Notes: generated by a model not told the origin, from the sequence alone. Shown: positions 28,878 through 37,404, numbered from the stretch's first letter. The stretch: 64,000 bases of DNA from Polynucleobacter tropicus (GCF_013307225.1 NZ_CP028942.1:682001-746000); one strand, 5' to 3'. Translations and numbers: made by a program.

Positions 28878-30401
28878 ATGAATTTGTATTCAGTATTGGA
28901 AAAAGGCTTTCCAAAAGATAAATCAGCCTGCGCCATTGAGACCCATGATGGCTTGTATTACTCATGGAGTGACTTGGAGCGAGCTACAGCCAAGCTCGCG
29001 AATTTATTGAAGAGTCTGAAGCTCCCGGCAGGTGCTCGAGTTGCAGTTCAAGTTGAAAAATCTCCTGAAGCCCTGTTTTTGTACTTAGCTACGATCCGCG
29101 CTGGTTATGTCTACTTGCCACTCAATACCGCCTATCAAGCGGCTGAGATGCAGTACTTCATTGAAAACGCTGAGCCAGCTCTAGTGGTCTGCAGTAGTAA
29201 GAATTACTCCTGGGTATCGAAGGTTGCAACCAAGGCGGGCACAAAACATGTCCTAACCTTAGATGACAACCGCACTGGTACTTTGCTTGAGCGCGCAGGT
29301 AAGTTGAGCGATGTGTTTAAAACAGTAACCACTAAAGACGATGACTTAGCTGCTATCTTGTACACCTCTGGCACTACTGGTCGCAGTAAAGGTGCAATGC
29401 TGACTCATAAGAATCTGTATAGCAATGCTCAAGTGTTGCAAAAGTATTGGGGTTGGGTAAAAGGTGACGTGCTCTTACACGCTTTGCCAATTTTCCACGT
29501 GCATGGTCTTTTTGTAGCGGCGCATGGCGCACTGATCAACGGTAGCAAGATGATTTGGTTGCCACGTTTGGATGTGGCGCAGTTAATTCATCACATGCCT
29601 AATTCAACAGTGCTGATGGGTGTGCCAACTTTCTATGTTCGCCTCCTAGCTGATAAAGGATTTAATAAGGAAGTAGCACGCAATATGCGTCTATTTATTT
29701 CAGGCTCAGCACCATTGCTTACTGAAACCTTTAATACCTTCAAAAAGGTTATTGGTCAGCCCATTTTAGAGCGCTATGGCATGAGTGAGACAGTGATGCT
29801 GGTCTCTAATCCATGCAAAGGTCCGCGCGTAGGCGGATCAGTTGGATTGCCATTGCCGGGCGTGAAAGTGCGCGTGGTAGATGATAAAAATAAACCATGC
29901 GGCGTGAATGACATCGGTAGCATTCAGGTAAAAGGCCCGAATGTATTTAAAGGCTACTGGCGCATGCCAGAAAAAACCGCAGAAGAATTTACCAAAGACG
30001 GTTGGTTTAAGACTGGTGACGTAGGTCGTTGGGGTGGTGAGGCCAATGGCGGCAAAGCTCCAAATGATTACCTGTGCATCGTTGGACGCAGCAAGGACTT
30101 GATTATTTCTGGTGGTTACAACGTGTATCCAAAAGAAATCGAAGGTTTTATTGATGATATGGATGGCGTGGATGAGAGCGCGGTAATTGGTATTCCACAT
30201 CCTGATTTTGGTGAGGCAGTAATGGCAATCGTAGTCCCTAAAGCGGGTGCCAAGTTGAATGCCGATGCCATGATTGCAACACTGAAAACCCAGATTGCTA
30301 ACTTTAAGATTCCAAAGCGTTTAGAGATTGTTTCAGATTTACCGCGTAATGCAATGGGTAAAGTGCAGAAGAATATTCTGCGTCAGCAATACAGCAGTTG
30401 A
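28878..30401 (+). CDS. matB: Malonyl-CoA synthetase (AMP-forming)
   Basis: This 507-residue adenylate-forming enzyme resembles MatB/ACSF3. Motifs: LYTSGTTGRSKGAMLTH (P-loop), RYGMSETVM, GWFKTGDVGRW, GRSKDLIISGGYNVYPKEIE (hinge) and LPRNAMGKVQK with the adenylation Lys. It converts malonate, ATP and CoA to malonyl-CoA, which MatA then decarboxylates. It follows dctM by 36 bp. Substrate specificity rests on overall similarity to MatB and on context; a medium-chain acyl-CoA ligase is possible but less likely. Confidence 0.88.
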   Translation: MNLYSVLEKGFPKDKSACAIETHDGLYYSWSDLERATAKLANLLKSLKLPAGARVAVQVEKSPEALFLYLATIRAGYVYLPLNTAYQAAEMQYFIENAEPALVVCSSKNYSWVSKVATKAGTKHVLTLDDNRTGTLLERAGKLSDVFKTVTTKDDDLAAILYTSGTTGRSKGAMLTHKNLYSNAQVLQKYWGWVKGDVLLHALPIFHVHGLFVAAHGALINGSKMIWLPRLDVAQLIHHMPNSTVLMGVPTFYVRLLADKGFNKEVARNMRLFISGSAPLLTETFNTFKKVIGQPILERYGMSETVMLVSNPCKGPRVGGSVGLPLPGVKVRVVDDKNKPCGVNDIGSIQVKGPNVFKGYWRMPEKTAEEFTKDGWFKTGDVGRWGGEANGGKAPNDYLCIVGRSKDLIISGGYNVYPKEIEGFIDDMDGVDESAVIGIPHPDFGEAVMAIVVPKAGAKLNADAMIATLKTQIANFKIPKRLEIVSDLPRNAMGKVQKNILRQQYSS

Positions 30402-30412
30402 TTCAGTAGCTG

Positions 30413-31231
30413 TTAGAAACCAAATGCCTTGCGGCTTTCATTAAACATGAAGGCTGCAAGGAAAAACAGCATGATGCCAAAGACGCGTTTGAGTTGAGCG
30501 ACGTTAAGTTTTCTGGCCATCTTGGCGCCAAAGGGTGCCGTAAAGATACTCACAATCACAATGCAGGCGACCGCAGGCAAGTACACAAACCCTAAAGATC
30601 CTGATGGAAGGTTGGGGTTACCCCAGCTGCCATACATATAACCAATAGTTGCAGCCAGCGAAACTGGAAGACCTAAGCCTGAAGAGGTTGCCATTGCTGT
30701 GTGTGGCTTTACATTGCACCAAAGCATAAATGGCACGGTAATAAAGGCGCCACCTGCGCCAACGAGACTGGCTAAAGCGCCTGCGAAGGTTCCGAAGGAG
30801 AAAAGACCGATAACACCAGGCAGATCTCTGCCCGCTGTAGGCTTCTTATTCAGCAGCATCTGAATTGATGTGTAAACAATAAAAATAGCAAAGAACAATG
30901 AAAGCCAAGATGTCTTTAAAGCTTCAAATAATTCACTTCCACCAACAAGTCCGCCAAAAATCATTCCGGGGCTGAGTGATGCGACTAATTTCCAATCAAT
31001 CGAGCCGTGTTTGTGGTGAGCCCAAATGGCGGAAGAGGTGGTAAATAAAATTGTGGCCATGCCTGTAGCGATAGCCATGTGCACAATCACCTCTTGATTA
31101 AAGCCGAGGTGATTAAAAACAAGAATCATGAACGGCACCAAGATCATGCCGCCACCAATGCCAAGAAGTCCTGCTAAAAACCCGGAGATGCTTCCACACA
31201 GCATCAACATCAAGATATCGCTTAGTAACAT
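30413..31231 (-). CDS. TauE/SafE-family membrane permease
   Basis: This 272-residue protein has about eight hydrophobic helices and the duplicated family motif: GFLAGLLGIGGGMILVPF at the N-terminus and ALASLVGAGGAFITVPF in the second half. The family exports sulfite or organosulfur anions or moves other small organic acids; the substrate is unknown here. Its ATG abuts the 3' end of the predicted 6S RNA, and the GGCGGGGA Shine-Dalgarno-like sequence lies in the 6S closing stem. Confidence 0.85.
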   Translation of the reverse strand: MLLSDILMLMLCGSISGFLAGLLGIGGGMILVPFMILVFNHLGFNQEVIVHMAIATGMATILFTTSSAIWAHHKHGSIDWKLVASLSPGMIFGGLVGGSELFEALKTSWLSLFFAIFIVYTSIQMLLNKKPTAGRDLPGVIGLFSFGTFAGALASLVGAGGAFITVPFMLWCNVKPHTAMATSSGLGLPVSLAATIGYMYGSWGNPNLPSGSLGFVYLPAVACIVIVSIFTAPFGAKMARKLNVAQLKRVFGIMLFFLAAFMFNESRKAFGF

Positions 31232-31232
31232 G

Positions 31233-31450
31233 AATTCCCCGCCTTAGCCGCTAGGCCGTCATCCTGAACCCAAAGGTTCAAGGTGGAACGGCTACTTTGT
31301 TTCGGGTGCATTAAGGAGTTCAGGGAGAAACCAAGTCTGAGTTGGCACTGTGAACCCGCAAAACGCTCACGCCCACAAGGTAAAGATCGTTCCTGATGCT
31401 TGCGCATCGGTTCAAGGAACTATTGGCCTTGGCGAACCAGGCAGGGAAAG
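31233..31450 (-). ncRNA. ssrS: 6S RNA
   Basis: On the minus strand this region holds the features of proteobacterial 6S RNA, the RNA polymerase sigma-70 inhibitor. A 3' arm has CACCTTGAACC, a TTTGGGTTCAGG hairpin partner, then ACGGCCTAGCGGCTAAGG, matching the E. coli CACCUUGAACCAAGGGUUCAAGG...GCCUGCGGCGG layout. The 5' arm GTTCGCCAAGGCC followed by TTCCTTGAACCGATG matches E. coli GUUCGCAAGCGGGCC and CCCCUGAGCCGAU. A closing stem pairs TTCCCTGCCT (31439-31448) with AGGCGGGGAA (31235-31244). The position downstream of zapA is the conserved one. The 5' arm overlaps the zapA 3' end. Ends are approximate; the length (about 218) exceeds E. coli's 184. Confidence 0.85.
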
Positions 31451-31765
31451 AGTTTGCATCAAAGCGTCCACTTGATCTTCGAGGCTCCGTATCTCTGCTT
31501 GAAGACGGCTAACTTCATCAGAGCTGACATTAGAGGAAGAGCTTTGTTGCGCTGAATTTTTTTGCAGCTTAATTAGGTCACCAGCAATTTTGAGTGCGGC
31601 CATCATGCTGGCGCGCTCAATGCTGCGATTGCCACCACTAATGGCAAGTTGAATTTGTTCGTCAACTAATACGCAGGCTGCACGAAGCAGTGGTTCATGT
31701 TCAGCGCTGGTGGCTAAAGTGATTTTTTGACCAGCAAGGGTTACTTCAATGCGTTGTTGGCTCAC
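31412..31765 (-). CDS. zapA: Cell division protein ZapA
   Basis: ZapA bundles FtsZ filaments at the division ring. The protein shows RIEVTLAGQKITLAT near its start, ERASMMAALKIAGDLI and a C-terminal coiled coil (SDEVSRLQAEIRSLEDQVDAL). I chose GTG 31765, which follows GAGGACGACA, a good Shine-Dalgarno, and gives 117 residues against 109 in E. coli. A longer frame from 31825 exists but lies inside the upstream gene. It overlaps that ZapB-like gene by 20 bp. The 3' end overlaps the predicted 6S RNA 5' arm. Confidence 0.9.
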   Translation of the reverse strand: MSQQRIEVTLAGQKITLATSAEHEPLLRAACVLVDEQIQLAISGGNRSIERASMMAALKIAGDLIKLQKNSAQQSSSSNVSSDEVSRLQAEIRSLEDQVDALMQTLSLPGSPRPIVP

Positions 31766-32018
31766 TGTCGTCCTCTGGATTAGTTGTTGGAATTGTTTCG
31801 CCAAGTAAGTTGAGTTGGCGTCCATCGTTTTGCTCTGGCAAGCGACTCAAAATACGTTGTACACGTTTTTGAGCATCCTCAATCTTTCCCTCAAGTTGCA
31901 CTCGACTCTGAGTCAGGTTGCGCACAGCATCTTGAACAAGAGAAATCTTTTCAGATAAGCGCTGAATTGACGCGCTGAGGTCATCAAGACTTGGGGGCAG
32001 GGAGGTTGGCTCGCTCAT
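31746..32018 (-). CDS. Small coiled-coil protein upstream of zapA (ZapB/TIGR02449-like)
   Basis: This 90-residue protein is mainly one heptad-rich coiled coil (about residues 12-60: LSASIQRLSEKISLVQDAV and the stretch after it) with an acidic disordered tail. Small coiled-coil proteins of the TIGR02449 or ZapB-like type often precede zapA and are thought to act at the division ring. It overlaps zapA by 20 bp, which supports a joint role. The assignment is by position and coiled-coil character only. Confidence 0.65.
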   Translation of the reverse strand: MSEPTSLPPSLDDLSASIQRLSEKISLVQDAVRNLTQSRVQLEGKIEDAQKRVQRILSRLPEQNDGRQLNLLGETIPTTNPEDDSEPTTH

Positions 32019-32091
32019 ATGGGCATTGTAGCCTCAGGCGGGAGTTATTTCATATCAATTAAGGCTCATATGCTATAGTGGGCGTGCTGAT

Positions 32092-32270
32092 GGTGCTTCA
32101 AAGCCCTAAAGGGGCATTGAAGTTAAACGGGAAGCACTAACCAAACGTGCGCTGTCCCCGCAACGGTAAGCGAGTGTGCTTTAAGTACTCAGTATTTCAG
32201 TAAACCACTGTGCAATCTAATTGCATGGGAAGGTGAAATACCTAAACTCGCCAGCCCGGATACCGGCCTC
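32092..32270 (+). promoter_or_regulatory. Cobalamin (adenosylcobalamin) riboswitch
   Basis: The aptamer is recognisable from GGTGCTTC at the 5' end, GTTAAACGGGAAGCAC, the core GCTGTCCCCGCAACGGTAAGC (split here between 32152 and 32172), CCACTG near 32205 and the closing GCCAGCCCGGATACCGGCC at 32250-32268. Cobalamin binding normally shuts off expression of uptake genes; the gene behind it is a TonB-dependent receptor, as expected. Confidence 0.95.
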
Positions 32271-32355
32271 AGTAGGTAGAGTTTGCAACGTGGGAGTTTG
32301 CGCGCCGATTGGTTAATGATTAACCTCAGCATGCTATTTCTATTTGTGAACTTTG

Positions 32356-32393
32356 TTCGGACTAATTAACGGGGAAGTTAATTGGTCACCGAA
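32356..32393 (+). promoter_or_regulatory. Hairpin between cobalamin riboswitch and TonB receptor start
   Basis: TTCGGACTAATTAAC (32356-32370) pairs with GTTAATTGGTCACCGAA (32377-32393) around loop GGGGAA, with one wobble and a 2-base bulge: about 15 base pairs. There is no T-run, so it is not a plain intrinsic terminator. The purine-rich loop GGGGAA lies 33 bp from the ATG. It may be the expression platform, perhaps competing with the GGTTAATGATTAACC hairpin upstream. This is inference. Confidence 0.5.
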
Positions 32394-32408
32394 TACTGAA
32401 AGTCCAAT

Positions 32409-34544
32409 GTGAAGCATTTTTTTCAAAAAAGTAAGTTAACCAAGTTATTGCTTGGTGGAGTATTTGCAGTATCCAGTCTTAACTCCTATTCCCAATCCTC
32501 GAGTCAGCAAACGGTTGTTGTGACAGGTTCTCGTTTTGAGGAGAACTTAAACGAGGTTCCTGCAAACGTAACAGTGATCACTCGAGATGAAATAGCAAAC
32601 TCAACATCTCAAAATATTCCAGATGTCTTGTCGCAAATTGGAGGCTTAAATGTAAGAAGCACCAATGGTGGGCAGTTAAATTTGGATGCTACCGTTGATA
32701 TGGGTGGCTATGGTGCTACTGCAAGTAGTAATACCCTTGTCCTTGTTGATGGGCAAAGAATTAATCCGATTGATTCGGGCAACGTTAACTGGGAATCAGT
32801 CCCAATTGACTCAATTGAAAGAATTGAGATTTTAAGGGGTGGTGCAAGCGTCCAATATGGCAATGGTGCGGTTGGTGGCGTAATTAACATTATTACCAAT
32901 GGCAATCGAGCAAAATTAAACCAAGCAAGCATTAGTTATGGCAGCTTTGGCACCACTATTGGTAATGCTATTGTTCGTGACAGTGTTGATAAAACTACTT
33001 ATCAAGTAACCGCTAATACTTCAAATTCAAATGGTTGGCGACAGAATTCTGCTGCAAATGCTTATTCATTTGATGGAAAAATTACTCAGTCATTTGGCGG
33101 TATAGATAAAATTTATACCGATCTTTTTTATGCATATACAAATGCTCAGAACCCTGGCGGAGTGGTTGGTGAAGTCGGGTCTGGAAATCCTCAAGCCCCT
33201 AAATTTAATAACGTTGGAGCTAACACGACTGTAAGCAACTCCGGTATCCGATTTGGCGGCACTAAAGAGCTTAGCTCGCAAAATATTGCTGAGCTTGACG
33301 GATATTACTCAAATAAGTCTACATTTTTTTATACACCATACTATGACAGTACTGCGGCAATAGGAGTTGGCAATTACGGTGCTGGCAATAGCAACCTAAA
33401 TGGTTGGACAATGAATCTTAGTCCGCGATTTAAGTCAACCTTTAATGGTTTTGGCAGTGGAATTTTGGGTTATGAGTTTAATCAGTCTAGCCAGGGTGGC
33501 TATAACGCATACAGTCCAAATACCTATGCTGCAATGCTTGCGGCGAATAAAATTAAAAATCCAAGCTCAACTGAGCAAGGTACTCAATCTGCCAGTCAGC
33601 TCAATCAGTCGATATATGGAATTCTAAAGCTGGTTCTAGTGGAAAGCGTTGACTTTAGTGGTGGATTTCGACATCAAACACAAAGTGCCACGGCTTACGA
33701 TAATTCCTTAACGACAGCCTATAACTCTAATGCAGGTAAAAATGCTAGCAAAACTTTTTCCGCCAATGCAGGAGATGTAGCTTTAAATTACAACTATCAG
33801 AAAAATCAAAGAATCTATATTAAGTGGAATCAGTCTTATAGATTCCCCAATATTGATGAGTATTGGGGTTGGGATCAAGCAACCTATAACAGAGCATTTA
33901 GCGGAATTTTGAAACCTCAAACGACCCAGGCTTATGAGATTGGCGGAGACTGGTTAATTGGCAATTTAAAGCTTCATGGAGCCGCATTCTCTTCCGTTAC
34001 GCAGAATGAGATTCGATATGATGTAGATAGTGGAAACAATATTAATTCTGACTATTACATTAATCGTAGAGGCATAAATCTAGATGCGTCATCAAGTCTA
34101 ACCAATAGATTAACGCTTGCTGCGGGTGGGCAATTTCAAAATTCCGTTTATGCAAATGGTCCTTATGCAGGTTACGCTGTAGCTTTGGCACCAAACCTAT
34201 TGCTTAATGCGAGAGCTAATTATGCAGTTGATTCCAATTGGTCCTTGGGCGGGGTTGTTAATTTTGTTAGCAGCCAGCGTTACGATACAGGGGTGAGTGC
34301 CTGGACTGATTACAACTCATTAAGCCAAATGCCTGCATACACCACGGGTGATGTGTTTGTGAACTACGCAGAAAAGCAATGGGATGTAAAGTTTATTGTT
34401 AAGAACGTAGGAAATGCCCACTATGCAACAACTGGGGGTTATGCATTCATCACAAATGCTAGTGGAGCCTCTGGCTACAACTATTACTACTATCCCTCTG
34501 ATGGCAGATCAGTCTTTTTGACGGCTAAATATAGTTTTAACTGA
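32409..34544 (+). CDS. btuB: TonB-dependent outer membrane receptor, probably for vitamin B12 or a corrinoid
   Basis: The 711-residue protein has a signal peptide (KLLLGGVFAVSSLNSYSQS, cleavage near residue 29), a TonB box region (QQTVVVTGSRFEENLNE), a plug domain with IERIEILRGGASVQYGNGAVGG and a beta-barrel rich in aromatic residues, ending FLTAKYSFN. Control by the upstream cobalamin riboswitch identifies cobalamin or a related corrinoid as the likely ligand. Codon usage and Asn/Ser/Tyr-rich barrel are more AT-rich than neighbours. Shine-Dalgarno is weak. The barrel sequence alone does not prove specificity. Confidence 0.88.
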   Translation: MKHFFQKSKLTKLLLGGVFAVSSLNSYSQSSSQQTVVVTGSRFEENLNEVPANVTVITRDEIANSTSQNIPDVLSQIGGLNVRSTNGGQLNLDATVDMGGYGATASSNTLVLVDGQRINPIDSGNVNWESVPIDSIERIEILRGGASVQYGNGAVGGVINIITNGNRAKLNQASISYGSFGTTIGNAIVRDSVDKTTYQVTANTSNSNGWRQNSAANAYSFDGKITQSFGGIDKIYTDLFYAYTNAQNPGGVVGEVGSGNPQAPKFNNVGANTTVSNSGIRFGGTKELSSQNIAELDGYYSNKSTFFYTPYYDSTAAIGVGNYGAGNSNLNGWTMNLSPRFKSTFNGFGSGILGYEFNQSSQGGYNAYSPNTYAAMLAANKIKNPSSTEQGTQSASQLNQSIYGILKLVLVESVDFSGGFRHQTQSATAYDNSLTTAYNSNAGKNASKTFSANAGDVALNYNYQKNQRIYIKWNQSYRFPNIDEYWGWDQATYNRAFSGILKPQTTQAYEIGGDWLIGNLKLHGAAFSSVTQNEIRYDVDSGNNINSDYYINRRGINLDASSSLTNRLTLAAGGQFQNSVYANGPYAGYAVALAPNLLLNARANYAVDSNWSLGGVVNFVSSQRYDTGVSAWTDYNSLSQMPAYTTGDVFVNYAEKQWDVKFIVKNVGNAHYATTGGYAFITNASGASGYNYYYYPSDGRSVFLTAKYSFN

Positions 34545-34547
34545 GAT

Positions 34548-34778
34548 TTGGAAAGAGGACTGCCATTGGCATTCCTCATAAATATGCAGTCCATCACGGA
34601 GTTACATCAAGCCGCTTGTGACCAAGGCAGTGATACTTATGTCGATCCATCTTCTGGATATCAGGTGTTTACTAGCGCAGCGCTTCTTAAACAGGGAAGG
34701 TGTTGCGGCAATTCTTGTCGCCATTGCCCATATGGCCGTATCAATGTTCCGAAGCAGACGTCTAAGGTAGCTGGGTGA
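34548..34778 (+). CDS. Small Cys-rich DUF5522-family protein
   Basis: This protein of up to 76 residues contains TYVDPSSGYQVFTSAALL and the cysteine cluster RCCGNSCRHCPYG (C52, C53, C57, C60 in the longest form), the mark of DUF5522. The cluster could bind a metal or Fe-S centre. Possible starts are TTG 34548, TTG 34566 (after AGAGGA at good spacing) and ATG 34584. It begins 3 bp after the TonB receptor stop, so it lies under the cobalamin riboswitch. Function is unknown; a role in corrinoid handling is inferred only from this linkage. Confidence 0.75.
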   Translation: MERGLPLAFLINMQSITELHQAACDQGSDTYVDPSSGYQVFTSAALLKQGRCCGNSCRHCPYGRINVPKQTSKVAG

Positions 34779-34814
34779 TGAATTCTTATTGCAACGCAGC
34801 AAAAACCAAAAGAC

Positions 34815-34828
34815 TTGACCAAGGTCAA
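34815..34828 (+). promoter_or_regulatory. Crp/Fnr-type operator upstream of the regulator gene (predicted autorepression site)
   Basis: Perfect palindrome TTGACCAAGGTCAA. A -10 box TACAAT at 34835-34840 puts +1 near 34847 and the operator centre at about -25.5, inside the -35/-10 spacer, where binding should block RNA polymerase. A matching site lies before oxc. Confidence 0.75.
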
Positions 34829-34862
34829 TAAGCCTACAATAGAGGCCTAGGACAAAAGATTC

Positions 34863-35480
34863 ATGACTGCATTAGATAAGCACCCCGAAAAAAACCTGAT
34901 TCGCCTTCAGTTGAGCCAAAACTGTGTACTAAATAGCCTGGATTCAGCTGCAATGGCAGATTTAGAGCGCCATTTAGAGATTTCAGACCTCAAAAAGTCT
35001 GAGATTCTGTTGCATCAGGGTGATCATCAGATGGAGCAGTACTTTGTGCTGGACGGAATTCTGAAGCGCATCGTATCTAGCGCAGACGCCAAAGAGATGA
35101 TTTTGCGCTTTTCCATTGAAAAAGACATTGAGACTAGTTACGCTGCGTGGCGCCTAAAGACCGCAGCTCCATATAGCATTGCCAGCGTTACAAAAGCCCG
35201 CGTAGCTCGTATGCCCCTTAAAAAGTGGGCAGAGTTTTTGGAGGAGCATAAGTCGCTTAAAGAGAGCTTTGAGTTTGAGGTGATGCGCTTGATGAGCGAA
35301 ATCATGGCTCACACGATTACCTTGCACATGCTTGATGCCCCGGGCAGGGTAGAGCGTTTTCTGCGTAAGTACGAAGACCTCTTTGAACTCCTCCCTAAGA
35401 AGGAGTTGGCCGCTTATTTGAACCTCTCCCCAGAGACCTTAAGCCGCCTCAAAACCAAGCATAAAGAGCTCTTCATTTAA
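34863..35480 (+). CDS. Crp/Fnr-family transcriptional regulator, likely controller of oxalate genes
   Basis: This 205-residue protein has an N-terminal cyclic-nucleotide-binding-type beta-roll (about residues 20-120; LLHQGDHQMEQYFVLDGIL), a dimer helix and a C-terminal winged HTH. The recognition helix SPETLSRL supplies E191, S194 and R195, the same E-x-x-S-R pattern FNR uses to read TTGA half-sites. It has one Cys (C21), so it lacks the FNR iron-sulfur cluster and must sense something else. TTGAC-N4-GTCAA palindromes precede both this gene and oxc. The ligand is unknown; the target is inferred from sites and position. Confidence 0.85.
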   Translation: MTALDKHPEKNLIRLQLSQNCVLNSLDSAAMADLERHLEISDLKKSEILLHQGDHQMEQYFVLDGILKRIVSSADAKEMILRFSIEKDIETSYAAWRLKTAAPYSIASVTKARVARMPLKKWAEFLEEHKSLKESFEFEVMRLMSEIMAHTITLHMLDAPGRVERFLRKYEDLFELLPKKELAAYLNLSPETLSRLKTKHKELFI

Positions 35481-35489
35481 GCCTTTTAG

Positions 35490-35507
35490 AAGGGGGTAAC
35501 CCCCTTT
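35490..35507 (+). terminator. Possible weak terminator after the Crp/Fnr gene
   Basis: AAGGGGG and CCCCCTT pair around a 3-base loop, directly after the regulator stop. Only a three-base T tract follows, so termination would be inefficient. Confidence 0.4.
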
Positions 35508-35529
35508 AGGATCAAGGATTTGAGGGAAA

Positions 35530-35571
35530 TTGACCGAAGTCAATGATGATCCCCACCCTCAAGCCTAATAT
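35530..35571 (+). promoter_or_regulatory. oxc promoter with class II Crp/Fnr operator
   Basis: The near-perfect palindrome TTGACCGAAGTCAA (35530-35543; arms TTGAC and GTCAA) is followed by a -10 box TAATAT at 35566-35571. If +1 is 35578, the operator centre falls at -41.5, the standard position for FNR/CRP class II activation. No good -35 box exists, as expected for an activator-dependent promoter. The leader to the oxc start is about 117 bases. Confidence 0.75.
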
Positions 35572-35694
35572 TCACATCAGCCTAAGCGGGTCCCAAAACC
35601 CGTTGTGCGATTAATAACTTTATTGGAGACGGTAGCGCAAGCTAAATTGCCTTGACGAAGGTTGGGGCCATACCTGCAATTCACATACACAACT

Positions 35695-37404
35695 ATGACA
35701 ACAGATAATCAAAACACCCAGTTAACAGATGGCTTTCACCTCGTTATCGATGCGTTGAAAGCAAATGACCTCAATACTATTTTCGGTCTTGTTGGTATTC
35801 CAATTACTGACCTTTGCCGTTTGGCTCAGGCGGAAGGTTTGCGCTTCATCGGTTTCCGTCATGAGCAACACGCAGGTAATGCTGCAGCGATCGCAGGTTA
35901 CATGACACAAAAGCCTGGTATTTGCATGACTGTTTCTGCGCCAGGTTTCTTGAACGGTTTGACCGCATTAGCAAACGCTACTGTGAACTGTTTCCCAATG
36001 ATTTTGATTTCTGGTTCAAGCGAACGCGAAATCGTTGACTTGCAACAGGGTGACTACGAAGAAATGGATCAGCTCAATGCTGCTAAACCATACTGTAAAG
36101 CCGCTTACCGTATCAATCACATCGAAGATATCGGTATTGGTTTTGCTCGTGCGATTCGCGCTGCTGTTTCTGGTCGTCCAGGTGGTGTGTATTTGGACTT
36201 GCCAGCACAGTTGCTGTCTCAAACAATGCCTGTTGAAGAAGCTAAGAAGTCAATCTTCAAGGTAATCGATCCAGTTCCACGTCAGATCCCAGCTGCTGAT
36301 GCAGTTGCTCGTGCATTAGATGTGCTCAAAGGCGCTAAGCGTCCATTGATTCTCTTGGGTAAAGGCGCTGCTTATGCTCAAGCTGATAAAGAGATTCGTG
36401 ATTTGATCGAAAAATCTGGCATTCCTTACCTGCCAATGTCTATGGCAAAAGGTTTGTTGCCTGATAACCATCCACAATCTGCTTCTGCAGCGCGTTCCTT
36501 TGTATTGGCCGAAGCTGATGCGGTGATGTTGGTTGGTGCGCGTTTGAACTGGTTGCTTGCTCACGGTAAAGGCAAGACATGGGGCAAAGATCCTAAGAAA
36601 TTTATCCAGATCGATATTCAAGCAAACGAAGTGGATAGCAACGTACAAATCGCTGCACCATTGATCGGTGATATCGGTTCATGCGTTGGTGAACTCTTGA
36701 AAGGTATTTCTGCGGTTCCGAAGCCAAGCGCTGAGTGGATTGCTGCGATTACCGAAAAGAAAGAGAAGAACACAGCGAAGATGGCTGAGACATTGGCTAA
36801 AGAAGCTAACCCAATGAACTTCCATGGCGCATTGCGTGTAATTCGTGATGTGATCAAGAAGAACCCAGATGTGAACTTGGTTAACGAGGGCGCAAACACA
36901 TTGGATTACTGCCGTGCAATCGTGGATATGTATAAGCCACGTAAACGTTTTGACTCAGGCACATGGGGCATTATGGGTATTGGTATGGGCTACGCGATCG
37001 GTGCAGCCGTAACTAGTGGTTTGCCAACTGTGGCAGTTGAGGGCGATAGCGCATTCGGTTTCAGCGGTATGGAATTAGAAACTGTTTGCCGTTACAAGCT
37101 CCCAATCACAACTGTTGTGTTCAATAACAATGGTGTGTATCGCGGCACTGATCAAAACCCAACTGGTGGTGCGGATGTTGCGCCAACCGTGTTTGTTAAA
37201 GACGCGCGTTACGACAAGATGATCGAAGCATTTGGTGGTGTTGGCTACTATGTAACAACCCCAGCAGAATTAGAAGCAGCATTAACAGAAGCAATTGCTG
37301 CCGGTAAACCAGCCCTCATCAATGCTGTTATTGATGAGACTGCAGGAACTGAAAGTGGACGTTTAACAAACTTAAACCCATCTACAGCAGCTGCTAAGAA
37401 GTAA
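35695..37404 (+). CDS. oxc: Oxalyl-CoA decarboxylase
   Basis: This 569-residue thiamine diphosphate enzyme converts oxalyl-CoA to formyl-CoA and CO2. N-terminal [16 protein letters not shown] and [13 protein letters not shown] supply the catalytic Glu of the PYR domain. The C-terminal PP domain has [15 protein letters not shown] and NNNGVYRG, the ThDP/Mg motif. ATG 35695 is the family start; an in-frame codon 33 bp upstream only adds residues of no family resemblance. The codons are strongly biased to a few favoured ones, which suggests high expression. frc follows by 47 bp. Confidence 0.96.
   Translation: MTTDNQNTQLTDGFHLVIDALKANDLNTIFGLVGIPITDLCRLAQAEGLRFIGFRHEQHAGNAAAIAGYMTQKPGICMTVSAPGFLNGLTALANATVNCFPMILISGSSEREIVDLQQGDYEEMDQLNAAKPYCKAAYRINHIEDIGIGFARAIRAAVSGRPGGVYLDLPAQLLSQTMPVEEAKKSIFKVIDPVPRQIPAADAVARALDVLKGAKRPLILLGKGAAYAQADKEIRDLIEKSGIPYLPMSMAKGLLPDNHPQSASAARSFVLAEADAVMLVGARLNWLLAHGKGKTWGKDPKKFIQIDIQANEVDSNVQIAAPLIGDIGSCVGELLKGISAVPKPSAEWIAAITEKKEKNTAKMAETLAKEANPMNFHGALRVIRDVIKKNPDVNLVNEGANTLDYCRAIVDMYKPRKRFDSGTWGIMGIGMGYAIGAAVTSGLPTVAVEGDSAFGFSGMELETVCRYKLPITTVVFNNNGVYRGTDQNPTGGADVAPTVFVKDARYDKMIEAFGGVGYYVTTPAELEAALTEAIAAGKPALINAVIDETAGTESGRLTNLNPSTAAAKK

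Larger units (their letters stand above)
32019..32408 (+). other. 390-bp gene-free leader region with riboswitch and hairpins
   Basis: No protein gene fits here. It contains a likely extended -10 promoter (TGCTATAGT, 32071-32079), the cobalamin riboswitch (32092-32270), a short perfect hairpin GGTTAATGATTAACC (32311-32325) and a longer imperfect hairpin at 32356-32393 just ahead of the TonB receptor start at 32409. Confidence 0.8.

Noticed and set aside
29838..30200. 120-codon open frame antisense to matB
   Set aside because: It covers the conserved hinge region of the synthetase on the other strand and looks like a codon-bias shadow.
31222..31407. 61-codon open frame between zapA and the TauE-family gene
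   Set aside because: It falls in the predicted 6S RNA and has no protein features.
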